This document shows positions 55,494 to 64,000 of a DNA stretch of 64,000 nt, piece by piece. The stretch lies in contig NZ_CP047883.1 of assembly GCF_013305725.1 (NCBI RefSeq), forward strand, positions 1,343,001-1,407,000. Direction: 5' to 3'. Each line of letters opens with the position of its first letter. Position 1 is the stretch's first letter. The notes beneath the pieces are model-generated. The model saw only the letters and a list, made by a program, of their open reading frames with translations, was not told where the DNA came from and did no database searches. The translations under genes and the position numbers were made by a program. The DNA is from Streptococcus mitis. GTDB taxonomy: Bacteria; Bacillota; Bacilli; Lactobacillales; Streptococcaceae.

Positions 55494-56237
55494 TCAAATA
55501 TAAGTCCGTTTGTAACTAGCGAAGAATTCTTTTGTCCGCTCTTCTTTAGGATGGTGGATAATCTCATCCGGTGTTCCAGACTCGATGATTTTCCCCTTAT
55601 CTAAGAAGAGAATCTTATCAGCCACTTGGGCTACAAAGGACATGTCATGACTAACCAAAATCATAGTTTGACCTGACTTAGCAGCATCTGCAATAGACTT
55701 TTCTACTTCACCAACCAATTCTGGGTCAAGTGCTGAAGTTGGTTCGTCTAAGAGTAAGACATCTGGTTTCATAGCGAGAGCACGCGCCAAGGCAACCCGT
55801 TGCTTCTGTCCACCTGATAAATGGCGAGGGTAATGGTTTTCACGGTCAGAAAGCCCAACCTTAGCCAACTCTTCCTTGGCAATCTTAGTCGCTTCTTGAT
55901 CAGACAATTTCTTGACAACAACCAAGCCTTCTTTCACATTATCAAGTGCTGTGCGGCGTTCAAACAAATTAAACTGTTGGAAAACCATAGACAACTTACG
56001 GCGTAGGGCAAGGATTTCTTCTTGAGTGATTTTAGAAAAATCAACTGAAAAATCATCAATCTGAATAGAGCCACTATCAGGTGTTTCAAGATAATTGAGA
56101 CTGCGAAGGAAAGTTGATTTTCCAGCTCCTGAAGAACCAATCAAGGCTACGACTTCCCCTTTTTGAATATCCAAGTTCAGATGATCCAAGACAGTCTGTC
56201 CTGAAAAGGATTTGCTTAAATTCGAAATCTTAATCAT
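55494..56237 (-). CDS. Polar amino-acid ABC transporter, ATP-binding protein
   Basis: 247 residues with Walker A LIGSSGAGKSTFLRSLN, Q-loop MVFQQFNLF, signature RHLSGGQKQRVALARAL, Walker B DVLLLDEPTSALDPE and the switch histidine in LVSHDMSF. Spacing and sequence are those of the GlnQ/HisP group. It energises the permease encoded just upstream, overlapping it by one base. No substrate-binding protein is encoded in this cluster. Confidence 0.95.
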   Translation of the reverse strand: MIKISNLSKSFSGQTVLDHLNLDIQKGEVVALIGSSGAGKSTFLRSLNYLETPDSGSIQIDDFSVDFSKITQEEILALRRKLSMVFQQFNLFERRTALDNVKEGLVVVKKLSDQEATKIAKEELAKVGLSDRENHYPRHLSGGQKQRVALARALAMKPDVLLLDEPTSALDPELVGEVEKSIADAAKSGQTMILVSHDMSFVAQVADKILFLDKGKIIESGTPDEIIHHPKEERTKEFFASYKRTYI

Positions 56238-57037
56238 TAACGAAGGTCTCCTTTCACATCTGTTTGCACTGTATCGGGTGCAGAAATAGCCATTTTTCTC
56301 TCGATGAAACGACCGAGGCTTTCAATTACGATATTGACTACCCAATAAACAAGGGCAACGGAGATAAAGCGTTCAAAATAGCGATAATCGGCTCCACCCA
56401 AAATCTGAGCTTGGGCAAAGACTTCCACAACACCCGCACTGAAGGCTAGAGAAGTTCCCTTGGTCAAGCCGATGAGGGAGTTAATTAAGGTTGGAGTAGC
56501 TACCACCGCTGCATTTGGAATAATCACTCGACGATAAACTTGTGCTCGGGTCATACCCAGACTGCGTGCCGCCTCAATCTCACCAGGGTTGACTGAGAGA
56601 ATGGCTGCACGAATGGTTTCACTAGCATAAGCTGCCTCATTAAAAGCAAAAGCAACAATCGCAAAAGCAGCAGCTGGAATCGCATTGATATTGAGACCAG
56701 TACCCCATTGCTGATTGAGAGCTTTCAAAGCCAAAGGAATTCCGTAGTAGGTCAACATGAGTTGCACTAAAATCGGTGTCCCTTTTAAGAAACTAACAAA
56801 GAAGGCCTGCAAGGGATATAAAATTTTGACACGATTGATTTTCACAATGGCAAAAAGAAGTGCCAAAACCAAGCCAAAAAGGGCACCACCAATTGTCAAC
56901 ATAATCGTTGTTGGAAGTTGTTGGACAATTCTTGGAATTCCATCAAAGACCGAACGCAAGCTAAAAAGCTTGCCATCCGGAATCAATTGCATCAAGTTTT
57001 GGTACCAATCTGATGCTAAAATCGTTGTAACATTCAT
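56237..57037 (-). CDS. Polar amino-acid ABC transporter, permease
   Basis: 266 residues with about five or six membrane helices and the EAA loop AILSVNPGEIEAARSLGMTRAQVYRRVIIP, typical of the HisM/GlnP family. There is no fused binding domain, so a separately encoded binding protein must serve it. It pairs with the ATPase at 55494. The substrate (cystine, glutamine or another polar amino acid) cannot be decided here; the nearby trxB makes cystine thinkable. Confidence 0.93.
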   Translation of the reverse strand: MNVTTILASDWYQNLMQLIPDGKLFSLRSVFDGIPRIVQQLPTTIMLTIGGALFGLVLALLFAIVKINRVKILYPLQAFFVSFLKGTPILVQLMLTYYGIPLALKALNQQWGTGLNINAIPAAAFAIVAFAFNEAAYASETIRAAILSVNPGEIEAARSLGMTRAQVYRRVIIPNAAVVATPTLINSLIGLTKGTSLAFSAGVVEVFAQAQILGGADYRYFERFISVALVYWVVNIVIESLGRFIERKMAISAPDTVQTDVKGDLR

Positions 57038-57194
57038 AAAAACATCCTCTCCTGATAATGATTCATTCTACCATACTTCTGCCGTCAATGAAATTATTTG
57101 CTACGGTCAGATACAGACTTTGTCTACCTACTAGTTTATCATACTTTGAAACAGGGAGGTTATATATTTTATCTATCAAAGAGATAGATAAAAA

Positions 57195-57551
57195 CTATTT
57201 CAATCCCAATTCTTCGTAAGCTTTTCGATAACCGATTTGCTTAACAGTTTCATTTTCTACTAAAATCGGTCGTTTTAACAACATACCGTCACTTGCTAGC
57301 AACTCAGCTGCTTCTTGGTTTGACAGGCTTCCTACCTTATCTTTCAGCCCTAATTCACGGTATTTGATCCCACTGGTGTTGAAAAATTGCTTCAACTCGA
57401 ACCCTGAGGTTTCTAGCCAGTTTAAAATGACTTCTTGGCTAGGTGTTTCTTCGACGATATGGACGGCTTTATAGTCCACACCGAGTTGGTTTAATTCTTG
57501 TTTTGCTTTTTTACAAGTTGAACATTTTGGGTATTCGATAAATTCTAACAT
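57195..57551 (-). CDS. ArsC/Spx-family protein, arsenate-reductase-like
   Basis: 118 residues from the ATG at 57551; a GTG three codons upstream is the alternative. Thioredoxin-like fold with CSTCKKAKQELN (CxxC) at residues 9-12, and the family's KRPILVENETVKQIGYR near the end. This matches the YffB-type arsenate reductase-like proteins more than Spx (about 130 residues, RNAP-binding). No ars genes are near, so arsenate may not be the substrate. Confidence 0.85.
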   Translation of the reverse strand: MLEFIEYPKCSTCKKAKQELNQLGVDYKAVHIVEETPSQEVILNWLETSGFELKQFFNTSGIKYRELGLKDKVGSLSNQEAAELLASDGMLLKRPILVENETVKQIGYRKAYEELGLK

Positions 57552-57563
57552 GTGTTTCACTTT

Positions 57564-58073
57564 CTATTTTATATCTCTAAAATCTACGCCTTCATGACCC
57601 AAGAGCCAAGCTTTCTTTTCCACTCCTGCAGCATAACCTGTCAGACGCTTGCCTGCGCCCAGCACCCGATGACAAGGTACTAGGATAGACCAAGGATTGC
57701 GTCCTACCGCTCCGCCAATTGCTTGAGCAGAAGCCACTTGCAAGTCTTGGGCTATTTGCCCATAGGTCACCGTCTGACCATAAGGAATTCCCTGTAAATA
57801 GGACCAAACTCGCTTTTCAAAATCCGTTCCGATTGGAGCCAAGGGCAAGTTGGATAAATCCTGAGACTTGCCTTTAAAGTAAGCATCTAAGCAAGCAATA
57901 ACTGGGTCTAAAATGGGATGACTAACAACTGCTTCTATTGTCTCATCTCCTAGTCCCCTCTCAAAACACTTCTGCTCCTGCACCCAAATGCCATACAGAT
58001 ATTGCTCGTCGGCAACCAAAGACAAGGTTCCTATTGGCGAAAAGTAGAGCATTTTTACGTACTTCTTTTGCAT
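57564..58073 (-). CDS. ogt: Methylated-DNA--protein-cysteine methyltransferase
   Basis: 169 residues: helix-turn-helix region IPYGQTVTYGQIAQDLQ, arginine finger GGAVGRNPW, and active-site ILVPCHRVLGAGKRLTGYAAG with the alkyl-accepting cysteine. It repairs O6-methylguanine by suicide transfer. The start overlaps the upstream GNAT stop by one base (TAATG), so the three small genes ending in the ArsC-like one form an operon. Confidence 0.95.
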   Translation of the reverse strand: MQKKYVKMLYFSPIGTLSLVADEQYLYGIWVQEQKCFERGLGDETIEAVVSHPILDPVIACLDAYFKGKSQDLSNLPLAPIGTDFEKRVWSYLQGIPYGQTVTYGQIAQDLQVASAQAIGGAVGRNPWSILVPCHRVLGAGKRLTGYAAGVEKKAWLLGHEGVDFRDIK

Positions 58074-58567
58074 TATTTCTTCAATTTTTGATAGGCCAAG
58101 CGTTCGCCATCAACTGGAACCTTACCAACCTGTTTAAAACCGAGTTTTTCAAAAATATGTTGCATAGCTTTGTTTTCAGCATGCGTATCTGAGCGAAAAT
58201 CTAGATAGTCAAAACCTTCAATCAAGCCCTCTAGGAAAGTCTGAGCAACCCCCTGCCCCTGGACATCTGCTGCCACAGCAATACGGTGAAAGACTAGGTA
58301 CTCTGACTCTCCAGCTTGCCATTTTCCTTCATAAATGGCTTCATAGGCTGCCTCTGGACTCTTGGTTACAGCAGCATAGGCTAGTAATTCTCCATCTTCC
58401 AAGGCTACATAGGCTTGACCTGAGATAATATCTTCAATAATAATATCAGCATTTGGATAACCATTTTGCCACTGGTCACTACCAGCATCTGCTAAACATT
58501 TTTTAGCATCCTCAATCACCTGCATGATGGCATTTACTTCATTTGGAAAAGCTAAACGAATCTCCAT
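58073..58567 (-). CDS. GNAT-family N-acetyltransferase
   Basis: 164 residues with the acetyl-CoA-binding stretch RIAVAADVQGQGVAQTFLEGL (Q/RxxGxG/A type) and the C-terminal AMQHIFEKLGFKQVGKVP. The acceptor is not identifiable. First gene of the gnat-ogt-arsC-like operon. Confidence 0.9.
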   Translation of the reverse strand: MEIRLAFPNEVNAIMQVIEDAKKCLADAGSDQWQNGYPNADIIIEDIISGQAYVALEDGELLAYAAVTKSPEAAYEAIYEGKWQAGESEYLVFHRIAVAADVQGQGVAQTFLEGLIEGFDYLDFRSDTHAENKAMQHIFEKLGFKQVGKVPVDGERLAYQKLKK

Positions 58568-58638
58568 CTTTTCTCCTCATTTCTGACTAGTTTCTCCCAT
58601 CATAGCATAATTTAAGTCTTTCTACAAGCAGTTAAAAC

Positions 58639-58686
58639 TTGACTTTCTGTTTTTGTTATTTTATAATCTAGTTATTAAAACTAGAT
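58639..58686 (+). promoter_or_regulatory. Promoter and palindromic operator of the DUF1836 gene
   Basis: TTGACT (58639-58644), 17 bp, TATAAT (58662-58667). A perfect 8-bp inverted repeat ATCTAGTT-5-AACTAGAT (58666-58686) begins inside the -10 and covers the transcription start, ending just before the AAGGAG site. That is a repressor position, and the gene behind it looks like a DNA-binding protein. Confidence 0.72.
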
Positions 58687-58701
58687 AAAAAGGAGTTGGA
58701 A

Positions 58702-59148
58702 ATGAAAACTACCTTTTCCTACCCAAAATGGGCAGAAATCCCAAATATTGACCTCTATCTGGACCAGGTTTTACTCTATGTCAATCAGGTCTGCGCCCCT
58801 ATCTCTCCTGATAAAGACAAGGGCCTGACAGCATCTATGGTCAACAATTATGTCAAACATGGTTACCTGACAAAGCCTGACAAGAAAAAATACCAACGCC
58901 AACAGATTGCCCGTCTGATTGCTATCACAACCCTCAAGTCTGTATTTTCTATTCAAGAAATCGCTCAGACACTTAATACTCTCCAAAGTCAAGCAAGTTC
59001 AGACCAACTCTACGATGCTTTTGTAAACTACATGAACCAAGGAATTGACCCAGCTAACCCCATTATCCAAACCAGCTGCCAAACCGTTAAACTCTATCAT
59101 CAAACTCTAGCCTTAATCCATCATACTCAAGAGGAGGTAATCCGATGA
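58702..59148 (+). CDS. DUF1836 protein, probable HTH regulator
   Basis: 148 residues from the ATG at 58702 (AAGGAG six bases before). All-helical, with SMVNNYVKHGYLTKPDKKKYQRQQIARLI, which reads like a MerR-like helix-turn-helix, and SIQEIAQTL. DUF1836 members are predicted regulators. The palindrome at its own transcription start suggests autoregulation. It overlaps the hemolysin III-like gene by 4 nt, so it may control that gene too. Confidence 0.85.
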   Translation: MKTTFSYPKWAEIPNIDLYLDQVLLYVNQVCAPISPDKDKGLTASMVNNYVKHGYLTKPDKKKYQRQQIARLIAITTLKSVFSIQEIAQTLNTLQSQASSDQLYDAFVNYMNQGIDPANPIIQTSCQTVKLYHQTLALIHHTQEEVIR

Positions 59149-59792
59149 ACACTAGTCTTAAACTCAGCAAACAACTCAGTTTTGGAGAGGAGATTGCTAA
59201 TAGCGTGACCCATGCCGTAGGTGCAGTCATCATGCTCATCTTACTACCTATTTCATCCACCTATAGTTATGAGACACACGGATTTTTATCATCTATCGGT
59301 GTCTCCATTTTCGTTATTAGTCTCTTTCTCATGTTCCTCTCATCCACCATTTACCACTCTATGGCCTATGGTTCGACCCACAAATATGTCTTGCGAATCA
59401 TCGACCATTCTATGATTTATGTTGCCATTGCTGGCTCTTATACACCTGTCGTACTGACTTTGATGAATAACTGGTTTGGCTATCTAATTATTGCCATCCA
59501 GTGGGGAACGACCATCTTTGGTATTCTCTATAAAATCTTTGCTAAAAAAGTCAATGAGAAATTTAGCCTTGCTCTTTACCTGATTATGGGCTGGTTGGTT
59601 CTGACTATCATTCCTGCCATTATCAGTCAAACGACACCCATTTTCTGGAGTCTCATGGTCACTGGCGGACTCTGTTATACAGTTGGAGCTGGATTTTACG
59701 CCAAGAAAAAACCTTATTTCCACATGATTTGGCATCTCTTCATCCTAGCTGCGTCCGCACTCCAATACATCGCCATTGTTTATTACATGTAA
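59145..59792 (+). CDS. Hemolysin III/PAQR family membrane protein
   Basis: 215 residues, seven predicted membrane helices. The metal-site histidines of the family appear in SSTIYHSMAYG, and in FHMIWHLFILAAS near the C-terminus. An N-terminal EEIANSVTHAVG is the usual signature. Bacterial members are called hemolysin III, but a lipid-hydrolase-like zinc site is the better-supported view. It is translationally coupled to the DUF1836 regulator. Confidence 0.92.
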   Translation: MNTSLKLSKQLSFGEEIANSVTHAVGAVIMLILLPISSTYSYETHGFLSSIGVSIFVISLFLMFLSSTIYHSMAYGSTHKYVLRIIDHSMIYVAIAGSYTPVVLTLMNNWFGYLIIAIQWGTTIFGILYKIFAKKVNEKFSLALYLIMGWLVLTIIPAIISQTTPIFWSLMVTGGLCYTVGAGFYAKKKPYFHMIWHLFILAASALQYIAIVYYM

Positions 59793-59823
59793 AAAAGTTG
59801 AGAAATTCAATCTCAACTTTTTT
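59792..59823. terminator. Bidirectional terminator between hlyIII-like gene and pdxT
   Basis: AAAAGTTGAGA/TCTCAACTTTT stem with a TTTTTT tail. It lies at the stop of one gene and reaches into the last codons of pdxT. Confidence 0.88.
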
Positions 59824-60394
59824 CTTTACACATATTGATAAAGTACTGGTGCAAGCGCACATCATCAGTCAATTCAGGATGAAAAGAAGTTACCAACATA
59901 TTTTTTTCTTGGGCTGCAACGATTTGATTATCAACTGTTGCTAGAATTTCTACATCTTCTCCAACACTGCTGATAATCGGACCACGGATAAAGGTCATTG
60001 GAATACTACCAACTCCCTTACATTCTGCTTCAGTATAGAAACTTCCTAGTTGGCGCCCAAAAGCATTGCGCTCGACCACCATATCCATAGTTCCTAGATG
60101 ACTCTCTTCCTGAGAAGCAATTTCCTTAGCCAGCAAAATTAAACCCGCACAGGTCCCAAACACTGGAAGTCCAGAGAGAATGGCTTCTCGAATGGGAATC
60201 AGCATGTCCTGGTCTCGTAAGAGCTTGCCCATGGTTGTAGACTCACCTCCAGGTAATATCAAACCCGACAAATCACTCTGATGTTGCTGAAAATCATCTA
60301 GATTTCTGATTTCGACATTGTCTACGCCCAATTTATCTAGTACTTTTGCATGTTCTGCAAAAGCACCTTGCAAGGCCAATATTCCGATTTTCAT
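59813..60394 (-). CDS. pdxT: Pyridoxal 5'-phosphate synthase glutaminase subunit
   Basis: 193 residues, class I amidotransferase: [16 protein letters not shown], nucleophile [13 protein letters not shown] (Cys near 79) and the His/Glu pair in TSFHPEL. It supplies ammonia to PdxS. It starts directly after the pdxS stop. Confidence 0.97.
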   Translation of the reverse strand: MKIGILALQGAFAEHAKVLDKLGVDNVEIRNLDDFQQHQSDLSGLILPGGESTTMGKLLRDQDMLIPIREAILSGLPVFGTCAGLILLAKEIASQEESHLGTMDMVVERNAFGRQLGSFYTEAECKGVGSIPMTFIRGPIISSVGEDVEILATVDNQIVAAQEKNMLVTSFHPELTDDVRLHQYFINMCKEKS

Positions 60395-61270
60395 CTATTT
60401 TCCTCGCTCAGCCATGAGGATTTGGATTTCATTTTCATTGATACCAACCATGGCTTCTCCTAAATCTTCAGAGATTTGAGCTAGAATTTGAGGATTACGG
60501 AAGTTAGTCACCGCTTTGACAATAGCACTCGCTCGTTTAACAGGATCTCCTGACTTAAAAATACCTGAACCGACAAAGACACCCTCTGCCCCTAATTGCA
60601 TCATCAGCGCAGCATCTGCTGGCGTTGCAACACCTCCAGCAGCAAAATTTACAACTGGCAATTTTCCATGTTCATGGACGTATTGAACCAATTCTACAGG
60701 GACTTGCAAATCCTTCGCAGCAACATAAAGTTCGTCCACACGTAGATTTTGAATGCGGCGAATTTCCTGATTCATCATACGCATATGACGAACAGCTTGG
60801 ACGATATCCCCCGTACCCGGTTCTCCTTTGGTACGAATCATAGAAGCACCTTCAGCGATACGACGCAAGGCTTCCCCCAAATCCTTAGCCCCACAGACAA
60901 AAGGAACTTGGAATTCTTTTTTGTCCACATGGAAACGGTCGTCTGCTGGAGATAAAACTTCACTCTCATCGATATAGTCAATCTCAATAGCCTCTAAAAT
61001 CTGAGCTTCAACAAAATGCCCGATTCTGACCTTGGCCATTACTGGAATACTAACCGCTTCTTGGATTTCCTTAATCATCTTTGGATCACTCATACGGGAA
61101 ACACCACCAGCCGCACGGATATCAGCCGGAATTCGTTCCAAGGCCATAACAGCAGCCGCACCAGCAGCTTCTGCAATACGGGCCTGTTCAGGGTTCTGAA
61201 CGTCCATGATAACTCCACCCTTGAGCATCTGTGCCAAGTTTTTATTTAGTTCATAACGATTTTCAATCAT
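60395..61270 (-). CDS. pdxS: Pyridoxal 5'-phosphate synthase, lyase subunit
   Basis: 291 residues, TIM barrel: [20 protein letters not shown], the Schiff-base lysine in [23 protein letters not shown] and [19 protein letters not shown]. It makes PLP from ribose 5-phosphate, glyceraldehyde 3-phosphate and ammonia with PdxT. The MocR-type regulator PdxR, often adjacent, is not in the window. Confidence 0.97.
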   Translation of the reverse strand: MIENRYELNKNLAQMLKGGVIMDVQNPEQARIAEAAGAAAVMALERIPADIRAAGGVSRMSDPKMIKEIQEAVSIPVMAKVRIGHFVEAQILEAIEIDYIDESEVLSPADDRFHVDKKEFQVPFVCGAKDLGEALRRIAEGASMIRTKGEPGTGDIVQAVRHMRMMNQEIRRIQNLRVDELYVAAKDLQVPVELVQYVHEHGKLPVVNFAAGGVATPADAALMMQLGAEGVFVGSGIFKSGDPVKRASAIVKAVTNFRNPQILAQISEDLGEAMVGINENEIQILMAERGK

Positions 61271-61295
61271 TTATTTTATCCTCATTATTTATATT

Positions 61296-61339
61296 GGTAG
61301 CTACCATTTCATTTTAAGTTAGATTAGAATGAATCACAA
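61296..61339 (-). promoter_or_regulatory. pdxS promoter with palindrome at the start site
   Basis: TTGTGA (61334-61339), 17 bp, TAAAAT (61311-61316) on the minus strand. A perfect 10-bp palindrome GGTAGCTACC lies at 61296-61305, where transcription should begin. Confidence 0.6.
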
Positions 61340-61379
61340 GATAAAAAAAATATAATTGTATGGGTACACATTGACTAAA

Positions 61380-61413
61380 AAACTATCTGACCTTAGCTTA
61401 AGGCCAGATAGTT
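61380..61413 (-). terminator. Terminator after nox
   Basis: AACTATCTG-CCTTA / TAAGG-CAGATAGTT stem with T run on the minus strand, 10 nt after the stop. Confidence 0.85.
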
Positions 61414-61422
61414 CATCAAATT

Positions 61423-62802
61423 TTATTTTTCAGCTGTAAGTGCAGCCATTGTGATGTAGTTATATGGTTTGTTGAAGTGTGGCAAGAAGAATAAGTCTGT
61501 CAATGCCAATTTATCAATTGTCACATGCTCTTGGATAGCAAGTGAGAACATGTGGATTCCCATGCTGATTGCAGAATCGTGTGAAACCATTTGTGCACCA
61601 AGAATTTCACGGCTATCTTTGTCAAAGACAATCTTGATGGCAACTTCATGGTTGTCATGCTTCATAAATTCTGGTTTTTGAAGATCGTTAAAGCCTGTTT
61701 CAGTTGCGTTGTAACCAGCAGCTTTAGCTTTTTCAAGAGTCAAACCAGTTGAAACCATGTGAAGACCGTAGATTGAGATACCATTTGAACCTTGAACACC
61801 GATTCCTTCCAATTCATGGCCACAAGCGTTATATGCACCAACGATACCAGTACGAACAGCATTTGAAGCAAGAGCGATGTAGCTAGTGTCTTTACGAGCG
61901 TTGTCATAAACAGTCGCACAGTCACCTACAGCATAAACGCCTGGGATAGATGTTTCTTGTTTCTTGTCTACAAGGAAAGCACCGTTGCGGAAGAGTTCAA
62001 TTTTACCATCAGCAAGTGCTGTATTTGGACGGAAACCAACTGCAAGGATAACCATATCCACATCGAAAGTTTCTTTATCAGTAATCAAGCGTTCAACTTT
62101 ACCGTCACCCTCAATTGCTTTAACAGTTTGACCAAGCGCCAAGCGGATGTTGTGGTCTTCCAAGTTCTTCGCCATCATTTGTGTAAAGTCCTTGTCATAG
62201 TAACCGTTCAAGACAGTATCAACGATATCAACAAGGACAACTTCTTTTCCAAGACGCTCAAAGGCTTCAGCAAGTTCAACACCGATGTAACCACCACCAA
62301 CAACGGCGATACGGTCAAGGTGCTGGCTCTTGTCAGCAAGTTTATTGATAACTTCTTCAGCGTTTTGGTACAATTTAACGAATTGTACATTTTCAAGAGT
62401 TGCTTTAAATTCGCGGTTTCCTTTAACAATTTCAACACCTTCGATTGGTGGCAAGATTGGTGTAGAACCTGTAGCGAAAATCAATTTCTCGTATGATTCT
62501 TTGTGCTCTTTCCCTTCAACTTCTGCTGTAACTACTTTGTTATCATAGTCGATTGAAAGAACTGGTGAATTCATGTATACCTTAGCACCTTTAGCTTCCA
62601 ATTTTTCTTTATCAGAATAGAACAAGCCTTCAGCACCATCAATTTGTTCACCAATCCAAAGAGCCATTCCACATCCTAGGAAAGAGATGTTAGAGTTTTG
62701 GTCGAATACAACAATTTCGTTCTCATTGCCAAAATTATCCAACATAGTATTAATACATGCTGTACCAGCGTGGTTAGCACCAACTACAACGATTTTACTC
62801 AT
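61423..62802 (-). CDS. nox: NADH oxidase, H2O-forming
   Basis: 459 residues of the peroxide-reductase/CoA-disulfide-reductase family. FAD-binding [16 protein letters not shown], single redox cysteine C44 in [17 protein letters not shown]-binding [16 protein letters not shown] and the second FAD motif [14 protein letters not shown]. It reduces O2 to water with two NADH, regenerating NAD+ and protecting from oxygen. Its promoter overlaps a cre site. It is divergent from apbE. Confidence 0.96.
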   Translation of the reverse strand: MSKIVVVGANHAGTACINTMLDNFGNENEIVVFDQNSNISFLGCGMALWIGEQIDGAEGLFYSDKEKLEAKGAKVYMNSPVLSIDYDNKVVTAEVEGKEHKESYEKLIFATGSTPILPPIEGVEIVKGNREFKATLENVQFVKLYQNAEEVINKLADKSQHLDRIAVVGGGYIGVELAEAFERLGKEVVLVDIVDTVLNGYYDKDFTQMMAKNLEDHNIRLALGQTVKAIEGDGKVERLITDKETFDVDMVILAVGFRPNTALADGKIELFRNGAFLVDKKQETSIPGVYAVGDCATVYDNARKDTSYIALASNAVRTGIVGAYNACGHELEGIGVQGSNGISIYGLHMVSTGLTLEKAKAAGYNATETGFNDLQKPEFMKHDNHEVAIKIVFDKDSREILGAQMVSHDSAISMGIHMFSLAIQEHVTIDKLALTDLFFLPHFNKPYNYITMAALTAEK

Positions 62803-62840
62803 AGAAAAATTCCTACCTTCAATTTTAAATTTACCCTTCT

Positions 62841-62869
62841 AGTATAACATTTACTGTTAGCGTTTACAA
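62841..62869 (-). promoter_or_regulatory. nox promoter with cre site on the -35
   Basis: TTGTAA (62864-62869), 17 bp, TATACT (62841-62846). TGTAAACGCTAACA at 62855-62868 matches the cre consensus TGWAANCGNTNWCA at all positions and covers the -35, so CcpA binding should repress. Confidence 0.8.
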
Positions 62870-62991
62870 GAGTTTAGCTAATTTTCCCGATTTTTTTGTA
62901 AAAAAATGTAAATAATCTGTATTTTATCAGCCTTCCTTACAATTACTCTTTATTTTCTGAGCATATTTCTTGACAAGTTTACAAATTTTAT

Positions 62992-63020
62992 TTGTGAAAA
63001 CGCTGACTTTATGGTATGCT
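62992..63020 (+). promoter_or_regulatory. apbE promoter with cre-like site
   Basis: TTGTGA (62992-62997), 17 bp, TATGCT (63015-63020). TGAAAACGCTGACT at 62995-63008 fits cre except for the last base and overlaps the -35. Confidence 0.65.
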
Positions 63021-63110
63021 AGTATCATGGAAAGAAAATGTAAGGGGTTAAATTCAATATAAATTTACAATATTTCAACCTTCTTTTCATAAGAGAAAGG
63101 AGTTGGTAGC

Positions 63111-64000
63111 TTGCCTCTTAGTTCACATTCTGAACGGCTAATGGGGACTACTATCACTATTTCATTAGTAGATGAGCGATCTGATATCTTGCTCCAAAAA
63201 TCTTTTGATTTGCTCAGAGAACTTGAATACCGCTTCAATGCCAATAGCCAAGAATCTGAGTTGATGGAGATTAATTATCAAGCTGGAATAGCTCCTGTCA
63301 AAGTCCATCCAGACCTGTTTGAACTGATTTCACTTGGATTAGAACATAGCCTAGCGCCCTCTAGTCATCTCAACATCAGCATTGGTCCCTTGATTCAAAC
63401 CTGGCGTATCGGTTTTTCAGATGCCAAAGTAGCGCAACCCCAAGAAATTGAATCGGTGCTACCTTTAATCAATCCTCATTCTATAGAGTTAGATTCTTCC
63501 ACTTCCACTGTATTCTTGAAACAGAAAGGAATGAAGATCGATCTTGGTTGTTTAGCCAAGGGTTATAGTGCGGATAAAGTTGCCCAATTTCTTAGAGAAG
63601 AGGGAGTGACATCTGCCTTGATCAATCTGGGAGGGAATATCCTGACTATTGGAAAAAATCAGGCAAGAGGAAATCAGCCTTGGCAAATTGGGATTCAAGA
63701 CCCAGCTAATCCTAGGGGAAATCACTTAATGACCATCCCTGTTGTCAATAAATCTGTCGTGACTTCAGGCATTTATGAACGTCACCTAACAATCGATGGA
63801 AAAGATTACCATCACATTTTTGACAGTCAAACAGGATATCCTGTTGAAACAGAACTTGCTAGTCTGACAATCATCTCTGAAAAATCAGTCGATGGTGAAA
63901 TCTGGACAACTCGATTCTTTGGAGAAAGACCTGCCTCTATCCTCTGGCAAGTCGAAAGTTTGGAGGGAATAGAAGCTATCCTCATCGATAAAGAAGGTCA
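63111..64000 (+). CDS. apbE: FAD:protein FMN transferase, ApbE family, 3' partial
   Basis: The frame starts at TTG 63111, 8 nt after AAAGGAG, and runs off the window. An ATG ten codons later (63141) is the alternative start. ApbE signatures are KIDLGCLAKGYSADKVA, ALINLGGNIL, and YHHIFDSQTGYPVE, with SVDGEIWTTRFF in the metal-binding region. It attaches FMN to a threonine of flavoproteins in extracytoplasmic electron transfer. No N-terminal lipobox is seen in this form. Confidence 0.92.
   Translation, partial: MPLSSHSERLMGTTITISLVDERSDILLQKSFDLLRELEYRFNANSQESELMEINYQAGIAPVKVHPDLFELISLGLEHSLAPSSHLNISIGPLIQTWRIGFSDAKVAQPQEIESVLPLINPHSIELDSSTSTVFLKQKGMKIDLGCLAKGYSADKVAQFLREEGVTSALINLGGNILTIGKNQARGNQPWQIGIQDPANPRGNHLMTIPVVNKSVVTSGIYERHLTIDGKDYHHIFDSQTGYPVETELASLTIISEKSVDGEIWTTRFFGERPASILWQVESLEGIEAILIDKEG

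Noticed and set aside
57167..57193. TTTTATCTATC/GATAGATAAAA hairpin as a terminator for the ArsC-like gene.
   Set aside because: The stem is almost pure A/T and no U-run follows it on the minus strand. A terminator role is not supported.

Overview
The window is chromosomal DNA of a mitis-group Streptococcus. Four things support this: a choline-binding surface protein with GW repeats, BOX-type intergenic repeats, a tmRNA whose tag reads AKNNTSYALAA, and pneumococcus-like gene neighbourhoods (pyrR-pyrB-carA-carB, fruR-fruK-fruA, trxB-ABC transporter, pdxS-pdxT next to nox and apbE). To my knowledge S. pneumoniae itself lacks CRISPR-Cas, so a relative such as S. mitis, S. oralis or S. infantis is more likely. 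The species cannot be fixed from the sequence alone.

Region 1 (1-10.5 kb). A partial HAD phosphatase gene is followed by a complete type II-A CRISPR-Cas system on the minus strand: cas9, tracrRNA, cas1, cas2, a large csn2, a leader promoter, and an array of 49 repeats and 48 spacers. Repeat, tracrRNA and Cas9 closely resemble S. thermophilus CRISPR1. The locus sits between the HAD gene and tRNA-Arg/rplS. The array contains an exact tandem duplication of three spacer-repeat units.

Region 2 (10.5-32.5 kb). This is mostly housekeeping: two crcB genes, chorismate mutase, flavodoxin, Pde2-type DHH phosphodiesterase, rpmE2, a truncated mntH remnant, the pyr operon with a PyrR attenuator, nth, yceD, an ABC-F gene behind what looks like a transcription attenuator, htpX-lemA, rsmG, a PyrR-controlled uracil permease, a CPBP membrane protein, a DMT exporter, a serine hydrolase, cppA and an aquaporin.

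Region 3 (32.5-35.2 kb). A perfect 20-bp inverted repeat brackets a cassette. It holds a CbpF/CbpJ-like choline-binding protein, a small apparently frameshifted secreted-peptide gene, and a divergent PlcR/TprA-like HTH-TPR regulator with a palindromic operator candidate. This is the best candidate for an under-described system: a peptide-sensing circuit controlling a surface protein.

Region 4 (35.2-64 kb). It contains an esterase-esterase-ATP-grasp operon, nifS-thiI, ftsK, the fructose PTS operon with a cre site, tRNA-Ser, mntH, tmRNA, an SGNH hydrolase, a HAD phosphatase, a CapA-like protein, def, a TrmH-family methyltransferase, trxB, an amino-acid ABC transporter, small stress and repair genes, a DUF1836 regulator with a hemolysin III homologue, pdxST, NADH oxidase, and a divergent apbE cut by the window end. 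Cre-like sites overlap both the nox and apbE promoters.

All assignments come from reading the sequence and recalling protein families. No database search was run.
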